Made by a program: the position numbers and the translations under genes. From Luzula sylvatica (Eukaryota; Streptophyta; Magnoliopsida; Poales; Juncaceae), in assembly GCA_946800325.1 (NCBI GenBank), contig OX326960.1, forward strand, positions 57,806,855-57,870,854: 64,000 bases of DNA, in the 5' to 3' direction. Shown piece after piece: positions 22,903-34,699 of the stretch. A model generated the notes under the pieces. It was given only the letters and a program-made list of their open reading frames with translations. It did not search any database and was not told the DNA's origin. Within the stretch, counting starts at the first letter, position 1, and each line of letters begins with the position of its first letter.

Positions 22903-23570
22903 CTAGTCTCGGCACGTAGTGCTACGCACGTGTTAATCATATCTTATCATCTTACTTATGTTTGATTTAACATGATTTAAATCATCTTTTGTTGTTTTTA
23001 GAAACACGAAAAAATTAAATTAAATAAAAAATTTCGTTTTTAAAATCAGAAATCATATTTCATGTTATGTTAATAATTAATGTACCCATACTTTTATTTT
23101 TGAACTGCTAGATTATAATATGTGTGAAAAAATTTAGACAATCAATTAATTATTTCGATAATTTCTATAAGGCAACATCGTTTTACATTTATGATGCAAA
23201 CTACTACCATTCGTCGGGTCCACGTTTGTTGAAGTTCATTTAAAATTATTACATATTAACATTTGACATGCTTAAACATGTATTTCATTATATGTTGACT
23301 CGAAATGTATAAATTTGCCTAAACATCATTATTTTTCCCTTTACTCAACAAACAACACCATAATATAACAAAATATGAAATTGGATCTTTTTCATTTGTT
23401 TTGCTATTTCAATTTCTGTTCATTGCCAACAAAAATTGAGTCTCACAAATATATTTTCATGAAAAAATCAAGTTCAAGAAGCATCTTCAATTTATTTGAA
23501 ACAAACAGTAAGTTGGTAGGACTCGATCAAAAAGCTTGAGGAGCTTAGGCAAACCATTGTTAGACAGGGA
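22903..23570 (-). mobile_element. Helitron 3' terminus; other end unresolved
   Basis: On the minus strand a GC-rich hairpin (CGTGCGTAGCACTACGTG) is followed by CCGAGACTAG and then T, the Helitron 3' signature, with CTAG at 22903-22906. The element body therefore extends rightward on the plus strand. I could not place its 5' TC end; the end coordinate given is only the start of the tandem array. No coding is seen in 22910-23570. Confidence 0.6.
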
Positions 23571-23574
23571 CTAA

Positions 23575-25132
23575 ATACAATAGGCACTAAAACTATCTTT
23601 TGGCAGCGTTTGTAAATGCACCAAAACTATCTATTTGCAGCGGTCACTCTAAACGACACCAAAACTATTTTTTCGCAGCTGTTACTGTAATGGATACAAA
23701 AACTATATTTTGGCAGAGGACGCTGTAAGAGACACCAAAACTATATTTTGGCAGCGGACATTGTAAAAGGCACCGAAACTATCTTTTGTAAGCGCTTGTA
23801 AATGGCACCAAAACTATCTTTTGCAGCGGTCACACTAAATGGCACCAAAACTATCTTATACAGTGTTCAATATAAAAGGCATCAAAACCATCTTTTGGCA
23901 GCGCTTGTAAATGGCACCAAAACTATTTTTTGGCGGCAGTTAACTGTAAAAGGCACCAAAACAATCTTGTGGCAGCTCTTGAAGAGGCACCAGAACTTTC
24001 TGTTGGCAGCGGTTATAAGGGCATCAAAACTTTCTTTTGGCACCGTTTGTAAAAGGCACCAAAACAATCTTTTGGCAGCGCTTGAAAAGGCACCAGAACT
24101 TTCTGTTGGCAGCGGTTATAAAGGGCATCAAAACTTTCTTTTGGCACCATTTGTAATAGGCACCAAAACTATCTTTGGCAGCAGTTAAAAGTAAAAGAAC
24201 CAAAACTATTTTTTGGCAGCGCTTGAAATGGGCACCAGAACTTCCTACTGGCAGCGGTTGTAAAAGGCACCAAAATTTTCTTTCGGAAGCATTTGTAATC
24301 GGCACCAAAACTATATTTTGGCAGCAGTTCACTGTAAAGGCACCAACACTATCTTTTGGCAGCAGTTAACTATAAGGCACCAAAACTATCTTTTGGCAGC
24401 GGTTATATATAAGGCACCAAAACTATCTTTTGGCAGCAGTTATATATAAGACACCAAAACTATCTTTTGGCAGCAGTTAAATGTAGACGGCACGAAAACT
24501 ATCTTTTGGCAGCAGTTAAATGTAAAAGACACGAAAACTATCTTTTGGCAGCAGTTGACTGTTCACGGCACGATAACTATCTTTTGGCAGCTGTTGCTAA
24601 AAAACACGTAAAACTATCTTTTGGCAGCGGTGACAACAATCAGCACGAAAACTACCTTTTTGCAGCGGCACACTGTAAAGGGCGCCAAAATTATCTTTTG
24701 GCAGCTGTCACTGTAAATGTCACCAAAACTATCTTTTGACAGCGCTTTTGAAAACTATCTTTCTAGGGAAGCGACACAAAAACTATCTTTTGGCAATAAT
24801 TACTGTAAAGAGCATCAAAACATTCTTGCATCGCTGGTAAACGGAACCTAAACAATCTTTTGGCAGCTGTGGTAAATGGCCCCGAAACTTTTTTTGACAT
24901 CCATTACTGCAAAAAGCACCAAAACTATCTTTTCGCAGCAATTGTAAAAGACACCAAAACTCTCTTTTCGTAGGTGTTATTTTAAACGGCACCAAACTAA
25001 TTTTTATCGGCACGAAAACTCCTTGAGCGGCAGTGTAAACGGCACCAAACTATCTTTTGGCAGCGCTTAATTTTATCGGCACGAAAACAATCTTTTGGCA
25101 GCAGTTACCTTTATCGGCACGAAAACATTAAA
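23575..25132. repeat. Degenerate minisatellite, about 42 units of 35-39 bp
   Basis: Tandem units of the form GGCACCAAAACTATCTTTTG + GCAGCGGTT + a variable TNACTGTAAAA tail. I count about 42 from 23583 to 25125; unit length drifts between roughly 21 and 54 bp. A higher-order duplication is visible: three consecutive units at about 23947-24053 (AACAATCTTGTGG / AGAACTTTCTG / ATCAAAACTTTC) are repeated at 24055-24160. The open frames on both strands across it are by-products of the repeat. CACTA-transposon subterminal arrays look like this, but no CACTA ends or transposase were found. Confidence 0.9.
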
Positions 25133-25139
25133 TACCAAA

Positions 25140-26969
25140 ACTTTGGAATCCTTATTTGGAGTCCCTATCTGAACCGTTCATCCTGATTTGATGAATGGAC
25201 GAGATTCATCTAAAAAACACACGCTGACCAAACATATCCCATGCCCGAACCCCTCTCTCTCTCCAAACCCACCGACCCACGTTGCAGGATCGTGAAGGAG
25301 AACCTAGCCGTATCTCGTGTAAAGTGGACACAGCGCCTTGAGGTTTTTTCCATCGCTTTCCATGCCATCTCCAGATCTCGTCAATGTAGCAGTGAAACAA
25401 ACAACCAAAGGTATTGTAAACAATATTGCTCTGGTACACTCGAAGCTCGGAGGAACTCTAAAATTCTGAAATCCATACGATTTTGGTAAAAGGCTGATTT
25501 AGATGCCTCAACGAAGCTCCATTGATGTCATGAAGCAGCAAAAATATAGTTCATTAAGGTGAAATTTACAAGATGCCTCTGTTTGAAATTAAGCCTTCGT
25601 TACTCTTTATTTGTGCAATAAGTCTTTTGTTAGCTTCAATAAGCATAATGATCCCTCCATCAAATCGTACAGCTCCCAAATTTGAACTATTTATTGAAAT
25701 TTCATTATTTGACCAATAGGGACAGTTTTGTGATTTTACAGGGACTTGTTTCTTTGTAATTTCATTTTCAATTCTTCCTTGGTCGGAGAAGGTGATTCGA
25801 GATCCTATTCAGAATAGATTACTCGAGATGTGTCCTTTTTTTTTCCTCCGACTTTCTGGACGCCTTTGATTTATTTTCTCAAATTCACTTGCCACGATCG
25901 TAAATGGATCTCTTACATGGTAATCTTTGCTTGATTTCATTGAACAATTGACTATTTTATTTTAATTCTTAAAATGTATGTTTAATTTCAATTTAATTTC
26001 GATTATAATCAAACTTTATTTGTATATGTAACTCAAGTATTATGCGAGTTCAAAATTCAAACAAAAGAACATAAGGAGGCGCTTCGAATGGAAAATGAGG
26101 GATAAAAATGTAAAATTACTGAATTTTATAATGCATGAAGTTTTATAATTGAATGAAATGTTATAATGAAATTGTGTGTTGAATCGTTCATGGTACCATC
26201 GGTACGAATGTTATATTGCAACATGAATTGTATACTGGTTATCATTTGAACTACAACTGGTAGCGGTGCTGGTACCGGTATGGTGTACGGATTGTTAGGT
26301 AGGATTCGAGTTTCGATTGAGAGGAATTGGGTTGTAAATTGGGGGTTATGGTTATGATTATAATTACGGGTTGAGGGTTATGGGTTGTGAATTGTATACT
26401 GATTATCATGTTGTAATTGAAGGAAATATAGCACAATTTGGGTATTTCGATTATAAATAGAGAGAAATTGTATTTTAATTTGTGGGTAAATAGAGATAGT
26501 ATAACTTTATAAGTTCAAATGACATGCAGTAAACAGTTTTTAACATTTTTTTAAGTTCTGAGGACTTGACAGGGTCTTGAATTGGTATAATACAAACTTG
26601 CATTTCGTTCATAAAACATTATTCAATTCATTTCAATTAGAATTACATAATTCATATACAATTCCATAACCCTAATATTTTAAGAACATTAATTATAAAA
26701 TGTCTTCAAATATATTTGTTTAAATTTTCTCTTTGTTTTTACATCCATATTAGCGTAGTTCCTACACAATATTTTCTATAACTTGAATTTATAAATATAT
26801 TATGTAAGATAATACAATGCAAAAAAATATCATGTTTACATAAATGAATTTTAAATATTATTACTATTTTTAAAAAATATAATTGTAAGAATCATATACA
26901 ATACTAAGTAGATTTAATATGAAAAAAATACACTTTTGCCCCCTAAACTTGTCCAAAATGTTCAACTTA
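25140..26969. other. Gene-free stretch, possible gene fragment at its left
   Basis: 25240-25430 is GC-richer than its surroundings and could be a decayed exon or promoter fragment, but no family was recognised. 26220-26430 has short imperfect repeats of GGTTATGG and TGTATACTGRTTATCAT. The rest is plain AT-rich DNA. Confidence 0.4.
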
Positions 26970-26988
26970 CCCCCCCCCCCCCCCCCCC
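26970..26988. repeat. Poly-C tract, 19 nt
   Basis: An uninterrupted run of 19 C within text resembling a dispersed repeat (TTTGCCCCCTAAACTTG ... TTATCCCCCTGAACTTTC). The exact length is likely unreliable in any assembly. Confidence 0.9.
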
Positions 26989-26999
26989 TACTAAAATCT

Positions 27000-28600
27000 A
27001 CACCCTTTTATCCCCCTGAACTTTCAAAATTTGTGCAACTTATTCCTTCCGTCAGTTAGTTGCCATATCATCAGTTAAATAGTGAGGTGGCAAGATGACA
27101 TCAGTTTTATTCGACTTTTAACTGTCCATATTTTGCATAATTTTTTTCATTTGTTGTCCAAATTAAAATAATCCGAAATGATTTCTTTGATATCCAAAAT
27201 GAAAATATACTTACTTTCGATTGAAATTTCAAGAATATCGTGCTGATAATGTGTTATAAATGAAAGATAAAACAACACTGAAAATATAGATGAGGAAATC
27301 TTTATTAGTTTATTGAATTATTTATGTTTTTTACAAATGATACATAAAACATGCATATTTATGACACTGTTTGATCCGATGTGAATGCTCCAATGTAAAA
27401 ATTATAACGTATAGCCTTTCATGTTTGAAATGTTCATGATTATCCAACCTTTCACACATGTACATAATTATACAAATAACATATTAAATTATAATTAATA
27501 CATTCATATTCATAACACCTTCAATTTTTTGTCACTCAACTTTTAATTATTCAAATGAGTCGGTGTTCCAAGTAGTTGTTAAATTTTAATTTGTGCTAAC
27601 TGTTTGTTCATATTAGATTTTCATTGTCTGAATTAGTCACCCAATTTTAAGTTGTTCTCGATTAAACTTTATAAATTGTTCAAATTATATTGCCCTGTCA
27701 ACTTTAATTACTGAATCTTGAATTGTTTAAGTTAGTCTTGGACGATTGATTGTCTCCATGAAATTGTTAATTTAAAATTTTGAAAAAAATGGTATAATAA
27801 TATTACAAATAATAATTATACTTTATATGATTTATTAACATTTATTTTCTAAATAAATTATGTATTTTATTAATGATGTAGTTTTATTATAAAGTTATAA
27901 AATTTCTTGTTCGGTTCGATTTTAAGTAAGTTCAAAATTTTATTCGGTACAGTATGAATCTAGTTAGGTTCAGTCGGAATCGGACTGTTTTTTTCGGTTC
28001 GGATTGAACTGAACCGTTGAATACAAATCTCTAATCATATTTGTCTAATTAATGATTCGATAAGCTAATTCGGTTGAATTGAATCAAATTGTTTTTGAAA
28101 ATATTGATATAATCTATCCTTGTTAAGGTAAAACAAATATATGCAAGTGTTATCTTAAAGTAAATTAGTAATTAAATTTTCAATAGTTATTATATGTGTT
28201 TTGAGAGTATTATATCAAGTTATCTGTACATGTAAACACGTTGTAGTAAATAAAAAATATATATGTTATGTTATTCTTTGAATATAAACATGATAAACTT
28301 GCAAATTCTTTACATAGGTTGTATAAATATTGTTTTCTCAGGGTCTTATATAGAATTGTCATAATTCAATGAGAGTGGACCAATGAACCCAACTTTGATT
28401 TCTATGAATTACTTATTTGGTGTTTGAAAATCAGGCACATATACAAATTTCTTTCTTGAATCGGTCCATCACATGAAACGTGGCATATAATGATTGTTGA
28501 AATTGTTCTAAGTGTTCACACGTGTCAATTTATGAGTGGGTATGTGTTGCAAAAGTGTTTTTGTCTTTTGCAACATTCCCTTTGTTATAGCAAGGATAGA
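27000..28600. other. Gene-free stretch
   Basis: AT-rich DNA. Around 27905-28015 GGTTCGG/GAACCGA-type words accumulate, as in decayed MITEs, without clear ends. No coding sequence is supported. Confidence 0.5.
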
Positions 28601-28608
28601 TATTTTAA

Positions 28609-29391
28609 GGGGACGTTTGGTTGGAACTTTAGAATGAGAATGTCTTGGCATACTCCATAATGTATTTCATTCTTATGTTTGGTTTGCACGCTAGGTAATT
28701 ATTCCATTTTCTAGGGCATAATTGATGAGAATAAAATTACCATCAAAATTGATAGTTTTTCTCTATTCCCATGAGGAAGAAATATCATCTTAATTCGTAT
28801 TGTGCTTATAAAAACAACATATTTATAGAATAAAATAAGTAATTTGATATTCTCGCAAAAAATAACATGAAATATTTCATTGAAAAAAGAAAGTCAAGCA
28901 TAAAAGTTGATTGAAAAAAAAAACAGATTCAAGCATAAAAACAGATTCTAAGAAAAAAATATGTCTATCATGTTTTTGGCGAGATGTTTGAAAGAGATTC
29001 GTGTATTTTGCTCTTTCAAAATTATTTATAATATGAAGGAAGAATATGCACTTTGGGTGCTTGGTGGTTGCAAGTAGTGTTTTGAGTAATCAATTTTATA
29101 ATAATACGTTGCTTGATTTTGTTGACAATAAATTATTATTTTTATAATTGGAATTATTTTTTTGGAGGAATTATTTATTTTATAACAGAAATTTAGCATA
29201 AATATATTAGTTTTGTAAATACAAAATGTTTAAAATTTTTATATTCGTGATGAAATAACAGGTTATGGAATAAATAAATTTGATAACCAAACATAGTAAT
29301 TAAGTATGTCAGGAAATAGTATGTCTTGGCATTGAATTCCTTGACATACTTTATGCCAGGACATTGTTCAAAGCTCCAACCAAACACCCCC
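28609..29391. mobile_element. PIF/Harbinger-type non-autonomous element
   Basis: 783 bp with inverted ends of about 25 bp: GGGGACGTTTGGTTGGAAC on the left, and GGGGGTGTTTGGTTGGAGC reading inward from the right. It is flanked by TAA on both sides (28606-28608 and 29392-29394), the 3-bp target typical of PIF/Harbinger. No transposase frame is present. Confidence 0.8.
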
Positions 29392-29459
29392 TAAAAAAAT
29401 TATTTTGACACGCATCTAAAAAATCTCAATTTGCAAAAGAGAGCGTATAAAGTGCTCCC

Positions 29460-29625
29460 TCTCTCTATATAGGAAATTGATAATAGAGAGTTATTTTAAC
29501 CATGATGATTGAATCAGTATAATGTCATGATTATTTTTAAATACTTTCTTCCAACGCATGATGATTGAATCAGTATAATGTCATTGATAATAGAGAGTTA
29601 TTTTAACCATTCTCAAAAAATCTCT
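29460..29625. repeat. Local interleaved direct repeats
   Basis: Two words alternate: TGATAATAGAGAGTTATTTT (29469 and 29584) and GATGATTGAATCAGTATAAT (about 29503 and 29560). The A-B-B-A order suggests a small local duplication. Confidence 0.7.
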
Positions 29626-29752
29626 CATATATAGGAAAATAATATTGCTCTCAATTAACTCGATCATGTATTAACAGTTAATCGAGGCCGATCCATATAA
29701 ATTATGAAACCCAAAATATTCGCTCTCCTATTTTCCATCTTCAACCGTCACA

Positions 29753-29755
29753 CAA

Positions 29756-29836
<81 letters not shown>
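29753..29836. repeat. Compound (CT)n(CA)n microsatellite
   Basis: About 50 nt of CT then about 28 nt of CA. Such tracts often stand in plant 5' UTRs. 29700-30330 has the look of a leader and a first intron, and an ATGCCCCCTGAG near 30311 is followed by a possible donor at about 30334, but no downstream exons could be joined, so no gene is called. Confidence 0.8.
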
Positions 29837-29839
<3 letters not shown>

Positions 29840-30802
29840 ACTAACTAGCACGAATGCACATGTTTCATACACACCACTACCATTCTTTTTTGTTCGTTTT
29901 CTTAGAGTTTTTACTGATTTGTAGTTTTTTTTTTGGAATTCGTGATTTTTATTCGAGTTCTTGATGTGTTTTTGGTTCGAACAAGAACAAATGTGTTTTT
30001 AGTTAGATTTTTTAGAACTATTTTTTAGGCGATTTGTGTTCATTTTTTTACCCGATTCACAACAACAAATTTGTTTTTACTCGATTTTTGTTCAATTTGT
30101 TGTTTTTGTGCGATTCTTCAAATCTGTTTTTATTCAAGAAAATCAAAATTATTTCTGTCTTTTTTTGGTTAACTGATTAATTGATGCATTTTTATGACTA
30201 ATTTTGGAAGGCTAATTTGTACTCATTAATTTGCATGCATTCTTGTGTGTTGATTTCGTCCAGATCTGAGATTTTGTTTAATTAATTTACAACAACAAAG
30301 GTTAATCATCATGCCCCCTGAGATTTACCGTGGTAATTTGAAAATGAAAATTTGTGTTTTTGCTGATATCATCCAATAAATTCATTATTGGTCAATCGTC
30401 AATTCACTGTATTTTTGGATTTTTTTTATTTTCTTCCTAAAAATAATTAATTACAAGATATGGTAATTTCTAGATTTCTTTATTCCTCATATGAACTGTT
30501 ATTCACAGTATTTTTTTTATTTTTGTCAATGGTTAATTCGCAGGGTTTTAGTTGCGATTTAATGTAGTTAGTCGTTAGTTGTTAATTGGATGTAATTGGA
30601 ATGTTAATTGATGTGTAATTGAGATATAATTGATGGTAAAATGCAAAGTTAATTGTTAGTTATTTTTTGTTATTAATTTTGTGTATTGAATTAACTGTTA
30701 AATATCATTGTTAATTAGGATGTAAATTCAGATTATTAATTAAATGAAATGTTAGGTTTTGTAAATGTATTAATAATGATAGTTTTTTTTGAAAAGAACC
30801 TA

Positions 30803-30819
30803 GAGCACGAATCGTGCTC
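30803..30819 (-). other. LINE 3'-end hairpin
   Basis: GAGCACGATTCGTGCTC on the element strand, followed by TAGGTTCTTTTC and the A tail. Equivalent hairpins at the same distance from the tail occur at 47555-47569 and 57649-57663, so it is a family feature and probably the RNA handle for the reverse transcriptase. Confidence 0.75.
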
Positions 30820-30886
30820 ATGGAGAGTTTTTTATTGATAATAAATAATTATACAAGTGGTACATGTTCATTGCACATAAAGCTAA

Positions 30887-31791
30887 CTATCCTAGTTTCC
30901 AAAAACGCTGTAATTTTAATATTTTCTGAGACATTAGGATAGGCATTCTAGCTTTTCTATTGAAGATTCGATTATTCCTTTCTTTCCAAATTGACCAGAC
31001 CGTGGCCGCCCATCTTAAAGTTTCGTCGTAGTCATCTTCATTTCTTTGTTGTGATCTCAATGTTCTTTTATGGATCATTTCCCAGTTTTCTAGCAGGCTC
31101 TTGGTTTCGTCGATTGTTACACCGATTTGTTGATAGCATTGTTTAGTGAAGACACATCTGACAAATAAGTGGTGCACCGTTTCTAGATGTTCTCCGCACA
31201 AGGTGCAAGCAGAAATGTGTTGCCAACCTCTTTTCATTAAAGCGTCTTGTGTTAAAATCTTTTGCCTAATTCCCAACCATAGAAACAGTCTAACTTTGAG
31301 TGGTATTTTAAGACTGAATAATTTAGGTACCCATGGCACTTGGACGCCTGGGTTTATAATGAAATTGTAAATTTCTTTGTTCTTATAAACTGTGCCTTTC
31401 TGAGTCGTATCTGGTTGGTTTTGAGCGTTTGTTTTAATGGCTTTCCATGTTTTGTATATTGTGTTTAGTTTGGCAAGGTCTTTGATAAAGTAGGAAATAA
31501 ATTTTGAAGAGTTAGGTTGGATAATATTCGAGTCTGTGATTCCGTATATATCTTTGATATATTCCGTCCATAGAGCATTTCTTTCAAAATCTAGTTTAAA
31601 GAGCCATTTAATTAGTAGACTTTTATTCTGTGTGTGTAAGCAGGTGAGCCCCATTCCTCCATTGGCCTTTGGAAGCGCTAAATTTTCCCATTTGGCTAAG
31701 CATTTCCCCCCGAGTATTTTATCTTTACCTCCCCAAAAGAAAGCTCTTATTAAGGAGGTTATTTTGGCTAATAACCATTGTGGAAGTAAGA
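30887..31791 (-). CDS. LINE-1 ORF2 C-terminal fragment (zf-RVT region)
   Basis: Open from the 5' truncation at 31791 to a stop at 30887-30889, about 301 codons without interruption. It holds the post-RT region (LAKITSLIRAFFWGGKDKIL, GGMGLTCLHTQNKSLLIKWL) and the zf-RVT domain, with a cysteine-histidine cluster CTLCGEHLETVHHLFVRC and the family block WSIWKERNNRIFNRK. Reverse transcriptase and endonuclease are missing, so it is inert by itself. The first in-frame Met is at 31654, but there is no reason to think it is translated. Confidence 0.9.
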
Positions 31792-31809
31792 GTATTAATA
31801 ATGATAGTT

Positions 31810-32484
31810 AATAGTTAATTGTTTATTACCACTTTTTGTAATTAACTATTAAATAGAAGTCCATGAATTTGAGTCAAAATGGTGAGCCAAAATATTATTT
31901 ATTGATAGTTTATTAAATGGTGAGCCAAAATATTGTTAATTACGTAACAAATATTGTTATAAATTAGTGAAGTCGATTACCAAATTAATTATATATATGA
32001 TTAATTAGTTTAGTTATTTGAACGATTAATTAGTTGATTAAATTACAAAAAAAAATAGTCAATATATCAATTAATAATTATATTTGTTAAACAATTGCAA
32101 GTTAAATAGCTAACAACAAAGTTAATTATTTGAATTTTCACTAATCTTGTTAATTAATATATAGTTAATTATTGTTAAATTGTACTATATTTTGTTATTA
32201 TTATTAACTGTTAATTGTAATGTGTTGATTAGACTGGTAATTGTGTTACAGTTAACTGTTAATTGAAAGATTAACAGTTAATTGAAAGATATGTTAATCG
32301 GAGCAAACAAATTGGGAGACAAACTGGGTCAGCGGATTAACAACATGCCTGTGATGTAATGATGATTCAATCATCAACTCAATGATGAATCTGGAGGAGG
32401 GCACGATAAAACTTCCCTTTGCAAAACTAGTATAAACCTTTTCAATTTGCAAATGTAACACTTTCACCAGCTAGATCGGTTAAG
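31810..32484. other. Gene-free stretch
   Basis: AT-rich, with many TTAATTGTTA-type words; no coding sequence was recognised. Confidence 0.5.
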
Positions 32485-32692
32485 CAGGGGCGGATCTTAG
32501 TGAGGGCCGCGGGGGGCGGTCGCCCCCCCAAGATTTTCGCCGAACAATGTATATATCTAGTAATTCAGTGTATTTTATCAGTATAATAGCGTAAAATTTA
32601 CTGTTTGCCCCCCCAAAGAAATCGCACAGTGTAATTTCAGAACCAATTTTTCATTTTGCCCCCCCAATGAATATTGTCAAGATCCGCCACTG
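32485..32692. mobile_element. hAT MITE with perfect 8-bp duplication
   Basis: 208 bp from CAGGGGCGGATCTTAG to CAAGATCCGCCACTG, flanked by CGGTTAAG on both sides (32477-32484 and 32693-32700). The interior contains three runs of seven C (GCCCCCCCAA), each next to an A/T-rich stretch. Confidence 0.88.
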
Positions 32693-32700
32693 CGGTTAAG

Positions 32701-33480
32701 TAAATAAATTTTCGTCAAATATTTTGGCGAAAGTGGTTAAACATTAATTTTGCGCGTTAATACGAAAAAAAATTAAGTCACTTTCGCCAACTCACCTGAC
32801 AAACATTGGAATTTGTTTTTTTTGTTTCACAAAAAAAATAACTTTTCCATCTTCGCTGGCGAAAATTGTTGGGTAACGGCGTCGCTACCGAGCCCCGCGC
32901 AGCGGATTGAAGAGCCCGGTCCAACCCGATCCCGAGGACCACGTCGTCGACCGAAGAGTACGAATCCTAATCTACATGCATCTACGAGAATATATAACTA
33001 TTTTATATAGTGTCATACTACGTGAAATTGATCACGGAGAAGGGTTGACACGCGCTTGTAGTTTCTCTTCTTGCTACTCCAATTCTCGGCAACATGTGCG
33101 TCCCATTCCCGCACGATTCGACACCTTCGACGGAGCTCCGATTTGTCGTATACAACTGGATCGCATCCGGTTTATCATTCATCTTGCTCTCGCTTGATCA
33201 CAATAGAGGATTTCAGGTGAAATCCCTCTACTCGTATCCATCTCGCGCCTCGTTTTTCGGTTACATGCGATTCTCCTAAAATCGTCGTAAACTTGCTTGA
33301 ACATCACCTCTAATGGTGTTATTCTCTCCTTTTACTTGTCTCACAAGTTTAACATTACCACACTCCCACATATATAGAATGCTTCAGTAGTGATCAGAGA
33401 AAGAACATGTCAACATCTTATATTAGCACCATAATTAATGGAGGATTAATGAACACAAAGAAAACTGCTAATATGGAATT
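32701..33480. other. Unassigned stretch with a GC-rich block
   Basis: 32860-33290 is clearly GC-richer than its surroundings and contains short overlapping open frames, such as the one beginning near 33094, but I recognise no family. It may be part of an old retroelement, given the palindromic repeats that follow. Confidence 0.35.
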
Positions 33481-33487
33481 TGGATCA

Positions 33488-34126
33488 CAGTCCGTCATGA
33501 CGCACTGAATGGTGTGTCGTGACGAATGAGTCACGGTTACTGAAAACAACAGTTACTCTCATAGTCTGAAAACAACAGTTACTCTCATAGTCCAGCATGA
33601 CGGACCATATTGTCCATCATGACTAGGGATGTAAATGGATCGGATATTACCCGAACCGACCCGAACCGTATCCGGAAAAAAATCCGTATCCGTTTAAAAA
33701 TATCCGGATCCGTTTTTTCGAATCCGAATCCGAATCCAGTACAGCTTTTGTCAGTCGGATCCGGATCCGAATCCGGATAATATCCGAATCCGGATTAAAT
33801 ACAAAAACGGATATCCGATTAATAAAGGCCATCTCTTTAAAGTAACGGCCTATGCAAGTTGAATGCTAATTAATAAACAAGTGTACCTATTTACTTATAG
33901 CATAAATTGAGGGGACATATTGCATGTATAAAAGGTGGGATAACTTATCTTGATAATGCTCCGGTCAAATACAATTCTCAAATATATGGGCTGTGTTTTT
34001 ACTGTGGGCTTTTATTCCTTTGTTTTTCTTTATACATTTGAGATTTTGTGATATAATTTATGTAATTAATCTAAACTTATAAATAAACGGTTATGTAAGT
34101 TTATGGACTTGTATTCATTTTTAAAA

Positions 34127-34166
<40 letters not shown>

Positions 34167-34672
34167 TGGTCTTTTGATTCTTTTTATTATGATTTGGGGA
34201 GCTAAAATTCAAGTATATCAAAAAAATTCAAATTAAAAATAATTAATACTTTAAGTTTTAAAAATAATACTATATTATCACAACATAGTATCCGTTTTAA
34301 TATCCGAAAAAATCCGTATCCGTATCCGTATCCGATAATATCCGAACCGTATCCGTATCCGTTTAATATCCGAACCGTATCCGGATCCGGGAATATCCGT
34401 ATCCGTATCCGTATCCGAAAAAAAATACGAATCCGGATCTGGTATGACCACTATCCGAACCGCATCATCGCATCAGAACCGTTTACACCCCTAATCATGA
34501 CGCACCTCAGTCATGACGGACAACCAGTCCGTCATGACTCATATTCACAAATTGGTACACAAATATCCTTCTGGTCCGTCACGACGGACCGTCCTGACAA
34601 ACTATGTATGTATAATCTGACAGATTAACCTATTGGTCCGTCACGACGGACCAACCAGTCCGTCATGACGGG
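33488..34672. repeat. CCGTCATGACGG palindrome array, split by a hAT element
   Basis: On both sides of the hAT element at 33624-34493 there are repeated palindromes of the form GTCCGTCATGACGGAC or GTCCGTCACGACGGACC: about 33490, 33515 and 33594 on the left, and 34510, 34530, 34575 and 34640-34670 on the right. Each contains two opposed TGACG cores. A word GAAAACAACAGTTACTCTCA is tandemly doubled at 33542-33590. By analogy with the solo LTR at 35557 this is probably LTR sequence, but I could not find its ends. Confidence 0.6.
33624..34493. mobile_element. hAT-like element with TATCCG repeats, copy 2
   Basis: 870 bp with ends TAGGGATGTAAATGGATCGG and AACCGTTTACACCCCTA, flanked by perfect 8-bp ATCATGAC copies (33616-33623 and 34494-34501). 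Both end zones are built of TATCCGAACCG / GTATCCGTATCC words; the middle is AT-rich with a (TA)n tract at 34133-34163. No transposase. Same family as 17829-18463. Confidence 0.88.
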
Positions 34673-34699
34673 CTATGTTATTTCTGTCAAATTTGCATA

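Larger units (their letters stand above)
30767..31809 (-). mobile_element. 5'-truncated LINE-1 with perfect 18-bp TSD
   Basis: Element 30785-31791 lies between two copies of GTATTAATAATGATAGTT (30767-30784 and 31792-31809). On the minus strand it ends with a hairpin and a poly-A of about 8, the mark of target-primed insertion. Truncation leaves only the C-terminal quarter of ORF2. The open frame reaches the truncation point without a stop, so insertion is recent. Confidence 0.93.

Noticed and set aside
23802..25013. Open frames of 60-128 codons on both strands in the 24-kb region
   Set aside because: They follow the 35-39-bp tandem unit (GTKTIFW-type periodic peptides) on both strands and have no protein family likeness.
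23575..25132. CRISPR-like repeat array
   Set aside because: Units are contiguous and degenerate, without unique spacers, and the genome is clearly a plant nuclear one.
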